Source: Bacteroidales bacterium M6 (lineage in GTDB: Bacteria; Bacteroidota; Bacteroidia; Bacteroidales; Muribaculaceae). From it: a stretch of DNA of 25,197 nt. Under the pieces are notes generated by a model. It was given only the letters and a program-made list of their open reading frames with translations. It had not been told where the DNA came from and made no database searches. Location of the stretch: NCBI GenBank assembly GCA_001689485.1, contig LUJQ01000039.1:1-25197 (forward strand), written 5' to 3'. This document shows, piece after piece, positions 7,361 to 17,122 of the stretch. Made by a program: the position numbers and the translations under genes. Position 1 is the stretch's first letter. Every line of letters begins with the position of its first letter.

Positions 7361-7547
7361 GTAATTATACCTATTGAACGCCCACGGTTGCGGTTTGTTC
7401 AAGGAGCGACCGCCTTTAACAAGTTTTAACACTTCTTGCGCTTTCTATACACGCCATTTGTCGTAACTTTATAACCTCAACATGGCTCACAAAGGAAAAA
7501 GCATCTCAATTAGCCATTTGCAAATAAGCATTTAACATTACCACGAT
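7361..7547. other. leader region upstream of the response regulator
   Basis: No gene is seen here. The best rightward promoter candidate is TAACTTTA (7464-7471), one base off the -7 consensus and lacking a well-spaced TTG. It would give a leader of about 70 bases to the ATG at 7548. Confidence 0.3.
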
Positions 7548-8258
7548 ATGAGAATACGAATCTTAGTAATCGACGACGAGGAATCCTACTGCGAGATTCT
7601 GAAATATAATCTGGAGAAAGAGGGCTACGAAGTCGACACAGCCGACAGCGCCGAGACCGCTTTGGGCTACGACCTGTCGATTTACCAGCTTATGATTGTG
7701 GATATCATGATGGAACGCCTAAGCGGGTTTGACTTTGCAAAACGCGTTCGCAACAACCCATCCACTGAAAATGTACCCCTGATATTCTGTTCGGCTCTGA
7801 ACGGCGAGGATGAAACCGTAATGGGGCTTAACATCGGGGCTGACGACTATATCACCAAACCATTCACAATCGGCGAAGTAATCGCACGCGTACGAGCCGT
7901 GCTGCGCCGCACCCATGCGCAACAGCATGTAACATTCAACATGCCGAAAACCCACTACGAGCCTGACATCACCTATCGGACTATGCGCATAGACCGTAAC
8001 GAGAAGACATGCTACATCAACGGCCGCGAAATCCCGTTGAGCCGCAAAGAATTCGACCTGCTGCTGTTCTTCCTCGTGCACCGCGAAAGGATTCATTCGC
8101 GCGACGAAATAATGAACCAGGTATGGGGCAACGTGGAAGTGACATACCGCGCAGTCGACACCAATATAGCACGCCTACGCAAAAAAATAGCACCTTACGG
8201 CGATAATATAGTAACACGCCTCGGGTTCGGATACGGGTTCAAATCGGATGTGGAATAG
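7548..8258 (+). CDS. OmpR/PhoB-family response regulator (RprY-like)
   Basis: This 236-residue DNA-binding regulator is paired with the downstream kinase. The receiver domain (1-120) has the acidic pocket Asp9/Asp10, phospho-acceptor Asp52 in MIVDIMMERLSG, Ser82 at the switch position and Lys104 in DDYITKPF. The winged-helix output domain (~135-236) carries the usual EIPLSRKEFDLLLFF, AVDTNIARLRKK and GFGYGF blocks. The start is the only sensible ATG (MRIRILVIDDEE). It resembles the RprY type of Bacteroides, but orthology is not proven, so I leave the symbol empty. The kinase gene begins 36 bases after the stop, indicating an operon. Confidence 0.93.
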   Translation: MRIRILVIDDEESYCEILKYNLEKEGYEVDTADSAETALGYDLSIYQLMIVDIMMERLSGFDFAKRVRNNPSTENVPLIFCSALNGEDETVMGLNIGADDYITKPFTIGEVIARVRAVLRRTHAQQHVTFNMPKTHYEPDITYRTMRIDRNEKTCYINGREIPLSRKEFDLLLFFLVHRERIHSRDEIMNQVWGNVEVTYRAVDTNIARLRKKIAPYGDNIVTRLGFGYGFKSDVE

Positions 8259-8294
8259 GCCGGCAGCATACAGCGGGTTCAAAATGTCACACTA

Positions 8295-9815
8295 GTGAAA
8301 CGTCGCATAAAATACCAGTTACGGCTGTTTCTCACAGCCTTCATATGCATATGGGCCGTAATCATTGTGTTCGCATGGCTTGTGTACCGCCAGGAAACAG
8401 CCCTTCGCGTGGAAAACGTGGTTGACCGGGTCGACCTTGCCAACGGCAACATTATAAATGCGCACGAAGCCAGGCGCAATGTCCAGCCATATCTTAACTT
8501 TATCGACCAATATCTTGATGACACCTTTCTGCAAGACATGAGCATACAGTGTTATGACACTGAAACCCACCAGCTCCTGTTCCATATCGGGAGAATCCGC
8601 ACAGGCATCCCGTCAGAAGCCATGGACGCAGAAAGGGAAACTCTCTCCGACGGGTCGAAAGTAACCCGCGTAATCAACACCGAGCGAGGCATCGAACGGG
8701 AAAAACTGTTTCTTTTCTCAAGCCGCCTGTCGCCCGACGGGCAGATAGAACTACGCACCTACGTGCCTTACAATGCCGCCATCGACAAAGCACTAACAAT
8801 CGACAAAATCCTGTGGCTGATGATTATCGGCGTGGGGGTGGTGGGAAGCATCCTGGCCTATATCGTCACACTGCACCAGGCAAAAAACGTGAGCCTCCTT
8901 CATGATTTCGTGCAACGCGCCGCATCCGACCGCGACTTCATACCCATGGGCGACTTCCCCTCCGACGAAATCGGCGACATCTCCCGCCAGGTAGTGGCCA
9001 TATATAACTCACGGATGCAGGCCAACGTGCGCCGCGAACGCGAACATGTCATCGCACTCAAGGCAACCGAGGAGAAAAACCGGATAAAGCGCATGCTGAC
9101 CGATAACATCAGCCATGAGCTGAAAACCCCGATCGGCATCATACGTGCATACATCGACATGCTGATTAACCAGCCGGATATGCCCGAGGAAGACCGCCGG
9201 CACTTCCTAAGCAAGGCACAGGTGAACGTGGAGAGGCTTGTAACAATGCTCAACGACCTCTCCACAATGACGCGCCTTGAAGAGTCAAACGGAAACATCC
9301 CCCTGAAAGAAATCGATTTCCATAACCTGGTGTTCAACATCGCCGAGGAAATTGAGACTTCAGGACTTATAGGCGAGATGGAATTTCACTACAACATACC
9401 GTTCGATTGCATGGTGCTCGGCAACGAAGGTCTGTTGAACTCGGCAATGCAGAACCTCATCAAAAACGCCTATGCCTACTCACAAGGCACCCAAATCGGA
9501 ATCGAATTGCTTGGACGCACCGAAGGCTACTTTACCTTCGCTTTCTATGACAATGGCGTAGGTGTGGCCGAAGAACACATCTCACACCTTTTCGACCGCT
9601 TTTACAGGGTTGATACCGGACGCTCCCGAAAAGCAGGAGGCACAGGACTGGGACTATCAATCGTAAAAAGCAGCATAAACACTATGGGAGGCTCCATAAC
9701 CGTGCGACGCCGACGCGGAGGCGGACTGGAATTCATTTTCACCCTACCACGCCCGAAACACGGCACACAAACCGCACCCCAGGCTACATCAAAACCAAAC
9801 AAACAACCCCTATAG
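8295..9815 (+). CDS. sensor histidine kinase
   Basis: This 506-residue inner-membrane kinase very likely phosphorylates the preceding regulator. It has TM1 ~11-31, a periplasmic sensor ~32-170 of unknown ligand, TM2 ~171-193, a HAMP-like linker, and a dimerisation helix with phospho-acceptor His274 in NISHELKTPIG. The ATP-binding domain has the N box NLIKNAYAYS (Asn387/391), G1 DNGVG (419-423), an F box LFDRFYRVD and G2 GGTGLGLSIV. The start codon is GTG; the nearby ATG at 8284 runs into a stop at once. A polar Pro/Gln/Lys tail of ~20 residues follows the catalytic domain. It ends just before a strong terminator. Confidence 0.93.
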   Translation: MKRRIKYQLRLFLTAFICIWAVIIVFAWLVYRQETALRVENVVDRVDLANGNIINAHEARRNVQPYLNFIDQYLDDTFLQDMSIQCYDTETHQLLFHIGRIRTGIPSEAMDAERETLSDGSKVTRVINTERGIEREKLFLFSSRLSPDGQIELRTYVPYNAAIDKALTIDKILWLMIIGVGVVGSILAYIVTLHQAKNVSLLHDFVQRAASDRDFIPMGDFPSDEIGDISRQVVAIYNSRMQANVRREREHVIALKATEEKNRIKRMLTDNISHELKTPIGIIRAYIDMLINQPDMPEEDRRHFLSKAQVNVERLVTMLNDLSTMTRLEESNGNIPLKEIDFHNLVFNIAEEIETSGLIGEMEFHYNIPFDCMVLGNEGLLNSAMQNLIKNAYAYSQGTQIGIELLGRTEGYFTFAFYDNGVGVAEEHISHLFDRFYRVDTGRSRKAGGTGLGLSIVKSSINTMGGSITVRRRRGGGLEFIFTLPRPKHGTQTAPQATSKPNKQPL

Positions 9816-9836
9816 GAACCAACCTAATAAACAAAT

Positions 9837-9882
9837 AGCGGTGTGTCAAAATCTAATATTTTGGCACACCGCTGTGATTTTC
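9837..9882 (+). terminator. strong terminator after the histidine kinase gene
   Basis: A 16-bp stem (9837-9852 and 9858-9873) with one U-G pair and loop CTAAT is followed by GTGATTTTCG. It lies between the convergent kinase and DUF389 genes and could serve both directions; the minus-strand side continues ATTTGTTTATT. Confidence 0.75.
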
Positions 9883-9978
9883 GCCCGGATGCGAGGGTGC
9901 TGTCAGAATGGTTCAGCCTCACCCGCAAGCGACGACCCAGATGAGCTATTCTCACACACCTTCATTTGTTGAAACCGC

Positions 9979-11337
9979 TTATTCCGTCATTTTGTCAACC
10001 TGGACAAGGCGAACCGATTTAACGCGCAGACGGGCTTCTAGATAGCGCGTCAGCTCGGCACGCGAAGCCGCTGAGATAGGCTTGGAATAATGAACCAATG
10101 CGATATTGGCCGTATCGAGACCGCCGGTAGTGATATTGCCGAACACAGCTTTCGTGACAGCGATTTCCGACACCTGCGGGAATACCACCCTAAGTTCCGG
10201 TGCAAGACGTGCCGAAATGGAGTCATGCTCGCTATGGCTGCCAAGCAACTGCCTCAACGAATCAATCTCCTCCTGTTTCTGCACCAGCGAGTTCTGCGCC
10301 ATTTCGTAAATTTCCTTTACAGAATGCCCGGCCAGATTGGAAGCATTGCCCATCGAGGCACCTTCCCCCTGGATGATGTTTAGCTTGGCGCCCCCCAGCC
10401 CGTAAAAATTAAGCCTCGACGACATAGCCAGTTCCAATGAATCCTGGGGCAGGATTTTCCCAATCAAGGTAACCGTAACGGTGCGTTGCCCATGGGAAAT
10501 CGATGCCTTATGACTTAACACCTGGGTTGACTGGAAATGGAACTCGTCGTTGACAAATCTTGATGCGTTCATTTCGAAACGTTCCTGGCTGAGCATCTTA
10601 TATGTAAGATAAACACTCGGAAGCATGGTCAGAATCGCAACAGTGTAAACCATACGCCTCATCTTCCTGGCACGCTCAGGCACCGCCGACTGTATGCGGC
10701 TGAAATGCATAAGCTTCACTCCAAGGAATGTTGCCAGACCGATATAAATCGAGTTTATCAGGAACAGATAGAGCGCCCCGAAGAAATAGCTCATCTGGAA
10801 CGTTGCCAAACCGTAGCCGACTGTACACAAAGGCGGCATAAGTGCCGTGGCTATTGCAACACCCGGAATAACATTACCCTTGCTTTTGGAACCGATGGCA
10901 AAGATACCGGCCGCACCACCGAAGAAACCGATAAGGACGTCGTAGATGGTTGGCGATGTACGTGCCAGCAATTCGCTATGCCCCTCGCTTACAGGTGAAA
11001 TAAGGAAATAAAGCGTAGAAGCAAGCACTGAAAAGGCTGCTGCCACCGTCAGATTGCGTACCGACCGTTTCAGAAGATCGAAATCTTCGATACCGACCCC
11101 AAGCCCCAATCCTATAATCGGGCCCATGAGCGGCGATATAAGCATTGCACCGATAATCACAGCCGTCGAGTTGGTGTTAAGCCCTAACGACGCTATAAGG
11201 ATGGCAAAAACAAGGATAAGAAGATTAGTGCCGCGAAACGACACCCCATCCCGTATCACCTGCTCGGCTTCCTGCTGCGGTACCAGATAACCGTTAAGAG
11301 AAAAATAATCAGTAAAAGCTTTTTTGATATCCTTCAT
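9979..11337 (-). CDS. DUF389 family membrane protein
   Basis: The first half is a DUF389 domain, recognised from TNSTAVIIGAMLISPLMGPI and the following GLGLGVGIEDFDLL. About seven membrane helices are visible between residues ~35 and ~250, several rich in Gly/Ala/Pro. The second half (~250-452) is soluble, with a short amphipathic segment (VQKQEEIDSLRQLL) and an alpha/beta C-terminus. The biochemical function of DUF389 proteins is not established. I start at the ATG at 11337 (MKDIKKAF, 452 residues); a TTG two codons upstream is less likely. It follows miaA by 75 bases on the same strand. A 6-bp inverted repeat, TTACAA/TTGTAA (11391-11407), sits in that gap. Confidence 0.85.
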   Translation of the reverse strand: MKDIKKAFTDYFSLNGYLVPQQEAEQVIRDGVSFRGTNLLILVFAILIASLGLNTNSTAVIIGAMLISPLMGPIIGLGLGVGIEDFDLLKRSVRNLTVAAAFSVLASTLYFLISPVSEGHSELLARTSPTIYDVLIGFFGGAAGIFAIGSKSKGNVIPGVAIATALMPPLCTVGYGLATFQMSYFFGALYLFLINSIYIGLATFLGVKLMHFSRIQSAVPERARKMRRMVYTVAILTMLPSVYLTYKMLSQERFEMNASRFVNDEFHFQSTQVLSHKASISHGQRTVTVTLIGKILPQDSLELAMSSRLNFYGLGGAKLNIIQGEGASMGNASNLAGHSVKEIYEMAQNSLVQKQEEIDSLRQLLGSHSEHDSISARLAPELRVVFPQVSEIAVTKAVFGNITTGGLDTANIALVHYSKPISAASRAELTRYLEARLRVKSVRLVQVDKMTE

Positions 11338-11412
11338 AACCAAAAAATTGAAACAATATTTTTTAATATGTAAGCCTTATCGGCCTTTACTTACAAAAAA
11401 GTTGTAAATCGC

Positions 11413-12333
11413 TCAACCGGCAATCACACCGGCATGACATAACACAGCATCGGCAATATTGTCGGCATGCGGGTCGAGCCATATCACGGAGGCATCACGT
11501 TTGAGCCATGTAAGCTGCTTTTTAGCATAAACCCTGGTGTTTTTCGCGATACGTGCCACGGCGGCAGGCAAATCCCATTGTCCGTCTAAGTAGTTAAATA
11601 ATTCCTTATAGCCTACGGTGTTAAGCGAATTAAGATGGCGCAATGGATAAACAGCACGAGCCTCTTCAAGCAAACCATTCGCCATCATGGCGTCGACCCG
11701 CCGGTTGATACGCTCAAAAAGCTCCTCGCGGGGATAATCAAACGCGAATTTCACCACGCGGAACGGGCGCACTTTCTCCCGCCCTGTCCGTAGCGACGAA
11801 TAAGGCACACCGGCCTCCATGCAGATTTCCAGTGCATGCACAAGCCGCTTATGATTGTTAAGGTCCACAACGGCATAATAGGCCGGATCCAGTTCCCTCA
11901 GGCGCATCCTTACCCCTTCTATACCCTCGGATTCCAACATGCCGTAAGCCTCGCGGCGTACATCATCGGAAATCTCAGGCAGACTGTCGATGCCGCGCGT
12001 CAGCGCATCGACATACATCATAGAGCCTCCGCACACCACGGCATAGTCACTGTTGGCAAACTGCACATCCAACAATCGCAATGCGTCTTCCTCGAACCGC
12101 GCTGCACTGTAATACTCATCCAACCCGAGGCATCCCACCAGATGATGCCTCACCAAAGCCTGCTCGTCAGCCGTAGGTGAGGCTGTACCTATAGGGATAT
12201 CCCTGAAAAGCTGGCGCGAATCAGCCGAGATGATGTCGCATCCCAACCGTCGCGCCAGCTCTATGGAAAGTTTGGTTTTACCCGACCCGGTAGGTCCGGT
12301 AACAACTATCAAAGTCTTATGCTGGTCTTCCAA
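11413..12333 (-). CDS. miaA: tRNA dimethylallyltransferase MiaA
   Basis: MiaA transfers a dimethylallyl group to N6 of adenosine 37 in tRNAs that read codons starting with U. The 306 residues are typical. Visible motifs are the P-loop GPTGSGKT (13-20), ISADSRQ (35-41, substrate and phosphate contacts), GGSMMYVDAL in the central domain and NTVGYKELF / RVYAKKQLTWLKR in the C-terminal part that grips tRNA. It lies 25 bases after pepT and before the DUF389 gene on the same strand, so it is probably cotranscribed with pepT. Confidence 0.96.
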   Translation of the reverse strand: MEDQHKTLIVVTGPTGSGKTKLSIELARRLGCDIISADSRQLFRDIPIGTASPTADEQALVRHHLVGCLGLDEYYSAARFEEDALRLLDVQFANSDYAVVCGGSMMYVDALTRGIDSLPEISDDVRREAYGMLESEGIEGVRMRLRELDPAYYAVVDLNNHKRLVHALEICMEAGVPYSSLRTGREKVRPFRVVKFAFDYPREELFERINRRVDAMMANGLLEEARAVYPLRHLNSLNTVGYKELFNYLDGQWDLPAAVARIAKNTRVYAKKQLTWLKRDASVIWLDPHADNIADAVLCHAGVIAG

Positions 12334-12358
12334 ATCTATATCCGGCTCCTATCTGAGG

Positions 12359-13582
12359 TTATTGCCCGTTCGCAACCAGTTTCGTGATTTCGATAATCAC
12401 ATTGCGGGCTTTTTCCATCGAAGAGACAGGCACGAATTCATAACGCCCGTGGAAATTCAGACCTCCGGCAAAAATATTGGGGCATGGCAGACCTTTGAAC
12501 GACAGCTGTGCACCGTCAGTCCCACCGCGGATCGGCTGCACTTTGGGAGTTACCCCTGCAAGACGCATAGCCTCCTCTGCCGTCGTTATGATGTGCATCA
12601 CAGGCTCGATTTTCTCGCGCATGTTGAAGTACTGGTCGTTGATTTCGATTGTGGCACACCCGGGGAACTCGTTGTTCGTCTTACGGGTGAGGTGTTCCAG
12701 CTCCCTTTTGCGGCGTTCGAAACGGTCGCGGTCGTGGTCGCGGATAATGTAGGTAAGAGTGGTCTTCTCCACGTCACCCTCGATTTGCACAAGATGGTAG
12801 AACCCTTCGTAGCCTTCGGTATGTTCCGGCGTTTCCCATCGCGGAAGCATCAGGATGAACTGGTTGGCTATACGGATAGAATTAATCATTTTGTGCTTGG
12901 CATATCCGGGATGGACGTTGCGGCCTTTGAATGTCACCTTCGCCACTGCGGCATTGAAGTTCTCATATTCTAGTTCCCCTATCTCGCCGCCGTCCATTGT
13001 ATAGGCCCAGTCGGCGCCGAACCTCTCGACATCAAACTTGTGTGCACCCTTGCCGATTTCCTCGTCAGGATTGAACGCGATGCGGATATCGCCATGTTCG
13101 ATTTCAGGATGCTCCTTCAGATAAGCCACCGCCGATATTATCTCGGCCACACCGGCCTTGTCATCGGCTCCCAGCAATGTAGTCCCGTCGGTCACTATCA
13201 GGTTCTCACCCCTGTAATGCAGCAATTCGGGAAACTCCGACGGACTGAGCACGATATTCTCCTGCTCGTTAAGTGTTATATCGCCTCCGTCGTAGCCTTC
13301 CACTATCCGGGGATTTACGTTATGCCCCGACATGTCGGGCGACGTATCCAGATGGGCTATGAACCCTACGGTGGGAACTTCACGCTCAACGTTCGACGGC
13401 AATGTTGCCATAAGATAACCGTTGTCATCGAGCGAAATATCCGAAAGACCCAGTTCACACAGCTCCTTTTCAAGCGCCTGCGCGAATCTGAACTGCCCGG
13501 GGGTGGAAGGGGTCAGGTTGGTAAGTTCGTCGCTCTGCGTGTCGAACTTCACATATCTGAGAAATCTGTCAGTAACATTCAT
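12359..13582 (-). CDS. pepT: peptidase T (tripeptide aminopeptidase)
   Basis: This M20-family di-zinc enzyme removes the N-terminal residue from tripeptides in the cytosol. The 407 residues and metal-site layout match known PepT: His77 and Asp79 in AHLDTSPD, Asp140 in LLGADDKAG, catalytic Glu174 with Glu175 in NPDEEIG, Asp197 in TMDGGE and a late His in GGLNFHGRYEF (~380). The RGGTDGAQLSF loop is also present. It is first in the minus-strand pepT-miaA-DUF389 cluster. A -7 box, TAATTTTG, lies at 13638-13631, ~50 bases before the start. Confidence 0.97.
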   Translation of the reverse strand: MNVTDRFLRYVKFDTQSDELTNLTPSTPGQFRFAQALEKELCELGLSDISLDDNGYLMATLPSNVEREVPTVGFIAHLDTSPDMSGHNVNPRIVEGYDGGDITLNEQENIVLSPSEFPELLHYRGENLIVTDGTTLLGADDKAGVAEIISAVAYLKEHPEIEHGDIRIAFNPDEEIGKGAHKFDVERFGADWAYTMDGGEIGELEYENFNAAVAKVTFKGRNVHPGYAKHKMINSIRIANQFILMLPRWETPEHTEGYEGFYHLVQIEGDVEKTTLTYIIRDHDRDRFERRKRELEHLTRKTNNEFPGCATIEINDQYFNMREKIEPVMHIITTAEEAMRLAGVTPKVQPIRGGTDGAQLSFKGLPCPNIFAGGLNFHGRYEFVPVSSMEKARNVIIEITKLVANGQ

Positions 13583-13630
13583 GGTTAAAAGTGTCTTAGG
13601 TGGTTTGATTCCCTGTTATTTTCAATGAAG

Positions 13631-13638
13631 CAAAATTA
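13631..13638 (-). promoter_or_regulatory. -7 box upstream of pepT
   Basis: TAATTTTG on the minus strand fits TAnnTTTG and would give a leader of ~42 bases. No TTG is present at the expected -33 position, so support is partial. Confidence 0.35.
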
Positions 13639-13774
13639 CAACATTTTATCCACTCGGCATCATCCGCCGTTCAAAAAAGTGACATATTAAATCCACCCCG
13701 GTTTCCCGGCATTTCCACAACCGCCCCGGCATGCCGCAAGCAGGCAATAAATTGATGCCGCAATGCGTTTTAAA

Positions 13775-13786
13775 GTGTACGTACAC
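13775..13786. promoter_or_regulatory. 12-bp perfect palindrome upstream of the porW-like gene
   Basis: GTGTACGTACAC is a perfect palindrome 36 bases before the first possible start of the porW-like gene, immediately followed by a second palindrome, ATGCAT (13787-13792). It could be an operator for a dimeric regulator. No TAnnTTTG box was found for the rightward gene in this 239-base divergent interval. Confidence 0.3.
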
Positions 13787-13821
13787 ATGCATGCGGACAA
13801 GTACCGAAGCCTGACGATTTT

Positions 13822-16800
13822 TTGAAAACAGGAAGAGCGACATTGAAGATTGTGGCAACTATGGCTGTTGTTGCGGCCATGGCACTGGTGTCGTGTTCGC
13901 CCAGGAAGAACAATGCCGCCACACGCAAATATCAGGAATTTATCACACGCTATAACATCCATTTCAACGGCGACACCCATTACAAGGAAACCCTTAAGGA
14001 GATGGAAACGGTTTATGAGGACGACTACTCCCGCCTGCTCTTCATTCATCCTGCGGAAGCCAAAGCTGACGACAAAGCGCCACAGCCACAGGGGAATTTC
14101 GACCGTTCGATTGAAAAGGCACAGAAAGCCATCCAGCTACGTTCCATAAAGAAGAAACCGAAAAAGAAGTCAGGACGCAGCTCCGACCCTGCCTACAAGG
14201 CATGGATGAAACGCGAAGAATACAACCCATTCCTGCATAATTCATGGATGATGATGGGACGGAGCCAGTATATGAACGGCGACTTCCTTGGTTCCGCCTC
14301 AACATTTTTCTATATCTCGAAACATTTTTCATGGCTTCCCAACACCGTCACCGAGGCACGCCTGTGGGAAGCACGCTGCTATTGCGCCATGGACTGGCTG
14401 TTCGAGGCCGAGACAATCCTCACCCGCATCAAACCGGAACAGCTGACAACAAAAAAAATACGGGAACTTTACTACACCGCATATGCCGACTTTTTGATGA
14501 AGTCGAAAGAATACGAGAAGGCAATACCCATGCTCCGGGAAGGGATAAGGCTTTCATCAGGAACCCAGAAAATACGCCTCAACTTCCTGCTAGGCCAGCT
14601 ATACACGCTGATAGGGAACAAGGAGGAGGCATATAAGGCTTTCGGGAAAGCCGGGGCAAGCTCTTCGGCCACCTACAGGACCAAATTCAACGCACGCATC
14701 AAACAGAGCGAGGTGTTCAACGGCTCGGATATCGAACCTGAGGTGAAGGCGCTTAAGCGCATGGTAAGGTATGACAGGAACAAGGAATACCTCGACCAGG
14801 TGTATTATGCGATAGGCAACCTCTACCTGTCGCGACGCGACACGCTTAACGCAATTGCAAATTATGAGCTGGCCGCCGAGAAATCAACACGCAACGGCAT
14901 TGACAAAGCCATATCGCAGCTCACATTAGGCGGCCTGTACTACGACCTGCGTAAATATTCCAAAGCGCAACCCTGCTATGCCGAAGCCGTGCCGCTGATT
15001 CCCGAAACCTATCCCGATTACCGCCGCCTGAAAAAACGCAGCGACGTACTCGACGAACTCGCGCTCTACTCCCAGAACGTGGAACTGCAAGATTCCCTGT
15101 TGCGCCTTGCAGCCATGACACCCGAACAACAACTCGAAGCCGTCAACAAAATAATCGAAGCCCTGAAAAAGAAAGAAAAGGAGGAAGCCGAGGCGGCAGC
15201 ACGCGAGGAATTCATGGCCAACCGCGACGCACAGGCCAACAACCTGCAGGGGGGCTCGTCGAAAGCACCGCAGACATTCGTTATGAACACCGGCGACGAC
15301 TCATGGTATTTCTACAACACCGCCACAAAAAATGCCGGCCGTACAGAGTTCCAAAAACGCTGGGGCAACCGTAAACTGGAGGATGACTGGCGTCGCCGCA
15401 ACAAGGCCACGTTCAATTTCAACGACTTCGGTGACAGTGGTGACGGGACAGACACTGAATCATCGGACTCGGCAGAGGCCAACGATTCCATCCCGGCACA
15501 GGATGCAGCCGCGCTTGAAAAAGAAAACGACCCGCACTATCCCGAATATTACCTCAAACAGATTCCCTCTACCGATGCCGACAAGCAGACGGCCAACGAT
15601 GTGATTCAGGAAGGGCTTTACAACATGGGGGTAATACTTAAAGACAAACTCGAGGATTTCCCGGCAGCCGAAGGGGAGTTCGAACTCCTGTTGCACCGTT
15701 ATCCCGACAACATCTACCGGCTCGACACCTACTACAACCTCTACCTGATGTATATACGGGCAGGCAATCTTTCAAAAGCCGAACTCTACCGCAACCTGAT
15801 TTTAAGTGATTTTGCCGATTCGAAATACGGGATGGCAATGCGCGACCCCGACTATATCGGCAACCTGCGCCGCATGATGGATGTTGAAAACGACCTGTAT
15901 GACCAGGCTTTGGGAGCGTATCTTGACAATGACAACAGCCGCGTTCATTCCGTGTATAAAACCGTAAGGAATAACTACCCCCTTAGCAAGCTGATGCCTA
16001 AATTCATGTTCCTCGAAGCCCTTGCCCATGTAACCGACCACAACACCGACGGCTTCAAGGAAACCCTGATGGAAATGCTTGAGCGCTATCCCGACACCGA
16101 CCTCACCCCCTATGCCTCATCCTACCTCAAAGGGCTTGCACAGGGGAAGAAACTGCAACAGGGGGCATCGAACATGCGCGGCATGCTTTGGGACATACGG
16201 CTCGGCAACGACTCCACGGCCGTCGACGGCGACTCCCCGTTGGAATTCGACCTCGACCCCGACAACGAACAATATCTGGTGTTACTCTTCCCGACCGATG
16301 TCATTTCCCAAAACGCCCTGCTCTATGATGTGGCACGACACAACTTCACATCATTCGTAGTGAAGGATTTCGATTTGGAACAGATGAATTTCGGGCGTCT
16401 CGGCCTGCTACTCATAAAGGGCTTCGACAATGTGGAGGAAATAAAACACTACAGGAAAGTAATGGCATCCGGCACCGGCCTGCAACTGCCGCCGGAAGTA
16501 CGCCCTGTGGTGATTTCGGCCAAGAACTTCGACATCTTGTTAAAAAGCGGCCGCTCATTCGACGAATATTTCCGCTACATGCGCGATAAAACCTATCGCG
16601 ACACCGAAGAGGCTGTATTACCGCCCGAAACATTTGGGGAATCGGAAGGACTGACACCCGACGAGACAACAGAGGAAACATCCGCCCCTGTGCCACCCGT
16701 CCTCCCGGAAACACTTCCCGAACCTCTACCCGAAAAAGAAGCGGAAACAGAAACAGCCCCGATGCCTGAAGCTGAAGCAAATGCAAAAGCAGAACCTGAA

Positions 16801-17028
16801 GCAGAAGCGGAAACAGAAACAAAAACTGGACCGGCATCAGAACCGGCACAGCATATAACCCCTGTGCAACAGCCGGTCGCGCCTGTACAACCCGTGACTG
16901 GAACCCCGCAACCGGACCCCGAGCCAGCACAGTCACCTGCTCCCAAACCGGTAACACCGGCATCCACCATCCCCGCCTTACCATCTTATCCGGAAGGCTC
17001 CGAGGGCGACGACCCGCTTTTAGACTGA
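13822..17028 (+). CDS. porW: PorW/SprE-like TPR lipoprotein
   Basis: PorW/SprE is a lipoprotein needed for type IX secretion (and gliding in Flavobacterium). The signal peptide ends at the lipobox LVSC (Cys25 from the TTG at 13822). A second TTG at 13843, preceded by GGAAGAG, would give a shorter signal and may be the true start. The family opening is clear: TRKYQEFITRYNIHFNG, then YKETLKEMETVYEDDYS. TPR-like helices lie at ~134-169, 211-281, 324-395 and 585-670, with a charged helix at ~440-470. A C-terminal alpha/beta domain (~820-924: YLVLLFPTDV, LLLIKGFDNVEE) matches the SprE end domain. Residues ~930-1068 are a disordered Pro/Glu/Ala/Thr tail. It is longer than the P. gingivalis and F. 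johnsoniae proteins as I recall them. porX follows 94 bases later. Confidence 0.82.
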   Translation: MKTGRATLKIVATMAVVAAMALVSCSPRKNNAATRKYQEFITRYNIHFNGDTHYKETLKEMETVYEDDYSRLLFIHPAEAKADDKAPQPQGNFDRSIEKAQKAIQLRSIKKKPKKKSGRSSDPAYKAWMKREEYNPFLHNSWMMMGRSQYMNGDFLGSASTFFYISKHFSWLPNTVTEARLWEARCYCAMDWLFEAETILTRIKPEQLTTKKIRELYYTAYADFLMKSKEYEKAIPMLREGIRLSSGTQKIRLNFLLGQLYTLIGNKEEAYKAFGKAGASSSATYRTKFNARIKQSEVFNGSDIEPEVKALKRMVRYDRNKEYLDQVYYAIGNLYLSRRDTLNAIANYELAAEKSTRNGIDKAISQLTLGGLYYDLRKYSKAQPCYAEAVPLIPETYPDYRRLKKRSDVLDELALYSQNVELQDSLLRLAAMTPEQQLEAVNKIIEALKKKEKEEAEAAAREEFMANRDAQANNLQGGSSKAPQTFVMNTGDDSWYFYNTATKNAGRTEFQKRWGNRKLEDDWRRRNKATFNFNDFGDSGDGTDTESSDSAEANDSIPAQDAAALEKENDPHYPEYYLKQIPSTDADKQTANDVIQEGLYNMGVILKDKLEDFPAAEGEFELLLHRYPDNIYRLDTYYNLYLMYIRAGNLSKAELYRNLILSDFADSKYGMAMRDPDYIGNLRRMMDVENDLYDQALGAYLDNDNSRVHSVYKTVRNNYPLSKLMPKFMFLEALAHVTDHNTDGFKETLMEMLERYPDTDLTPYASSYLKGLAQGKKLQQGASNMRGMLWDIRLGNDSTAVDGDSPLEFDLDPDNEQYLVLLFPTDVISQNALLYDVARHNFTSFVVKDFDLEQMNFGRLGLLLIKGFDNVEEIKHYRKVMASGTGLQLPPEVRPVVISAKNFDILLKSGRSFDEYFRYMRDKTYRDTEEAVLPPETFGESEGLTPDETTEETSAPVPPVLPETLPEPLPEKEAETETAPMPEAEANAKAEPEAEAETETKTGPASEPAQHITPVQQPVAPVQPVTGTPQPDPEPAQSPAPKPVTPASTIPALPSYPEGSEGDDPLLD

Positions 17029-17122
17029 AATCATCCTGATTCCACCAACCCCGGCGGCTAAACTTTTACCCCGTCGGAATTGTCTAAACCCTAAACCGAC
17101 TAACAACAAAAATCATCGCACA

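Noticed and set aside
7337..7429. 30-codon plus-strand ORF beginning ATGAAAAAACAC
   Set aside because: It reads antisense through the small-RNA candidate and its promoter; the sequence is better explained by the RNA.
16412..16984. Minus-strand open frames of 125-190 residues opposite the PorW tail
   Set aside because: They mirror the low-complexity coding sequence (Val/Gly/Ser runs) and lack start signals.
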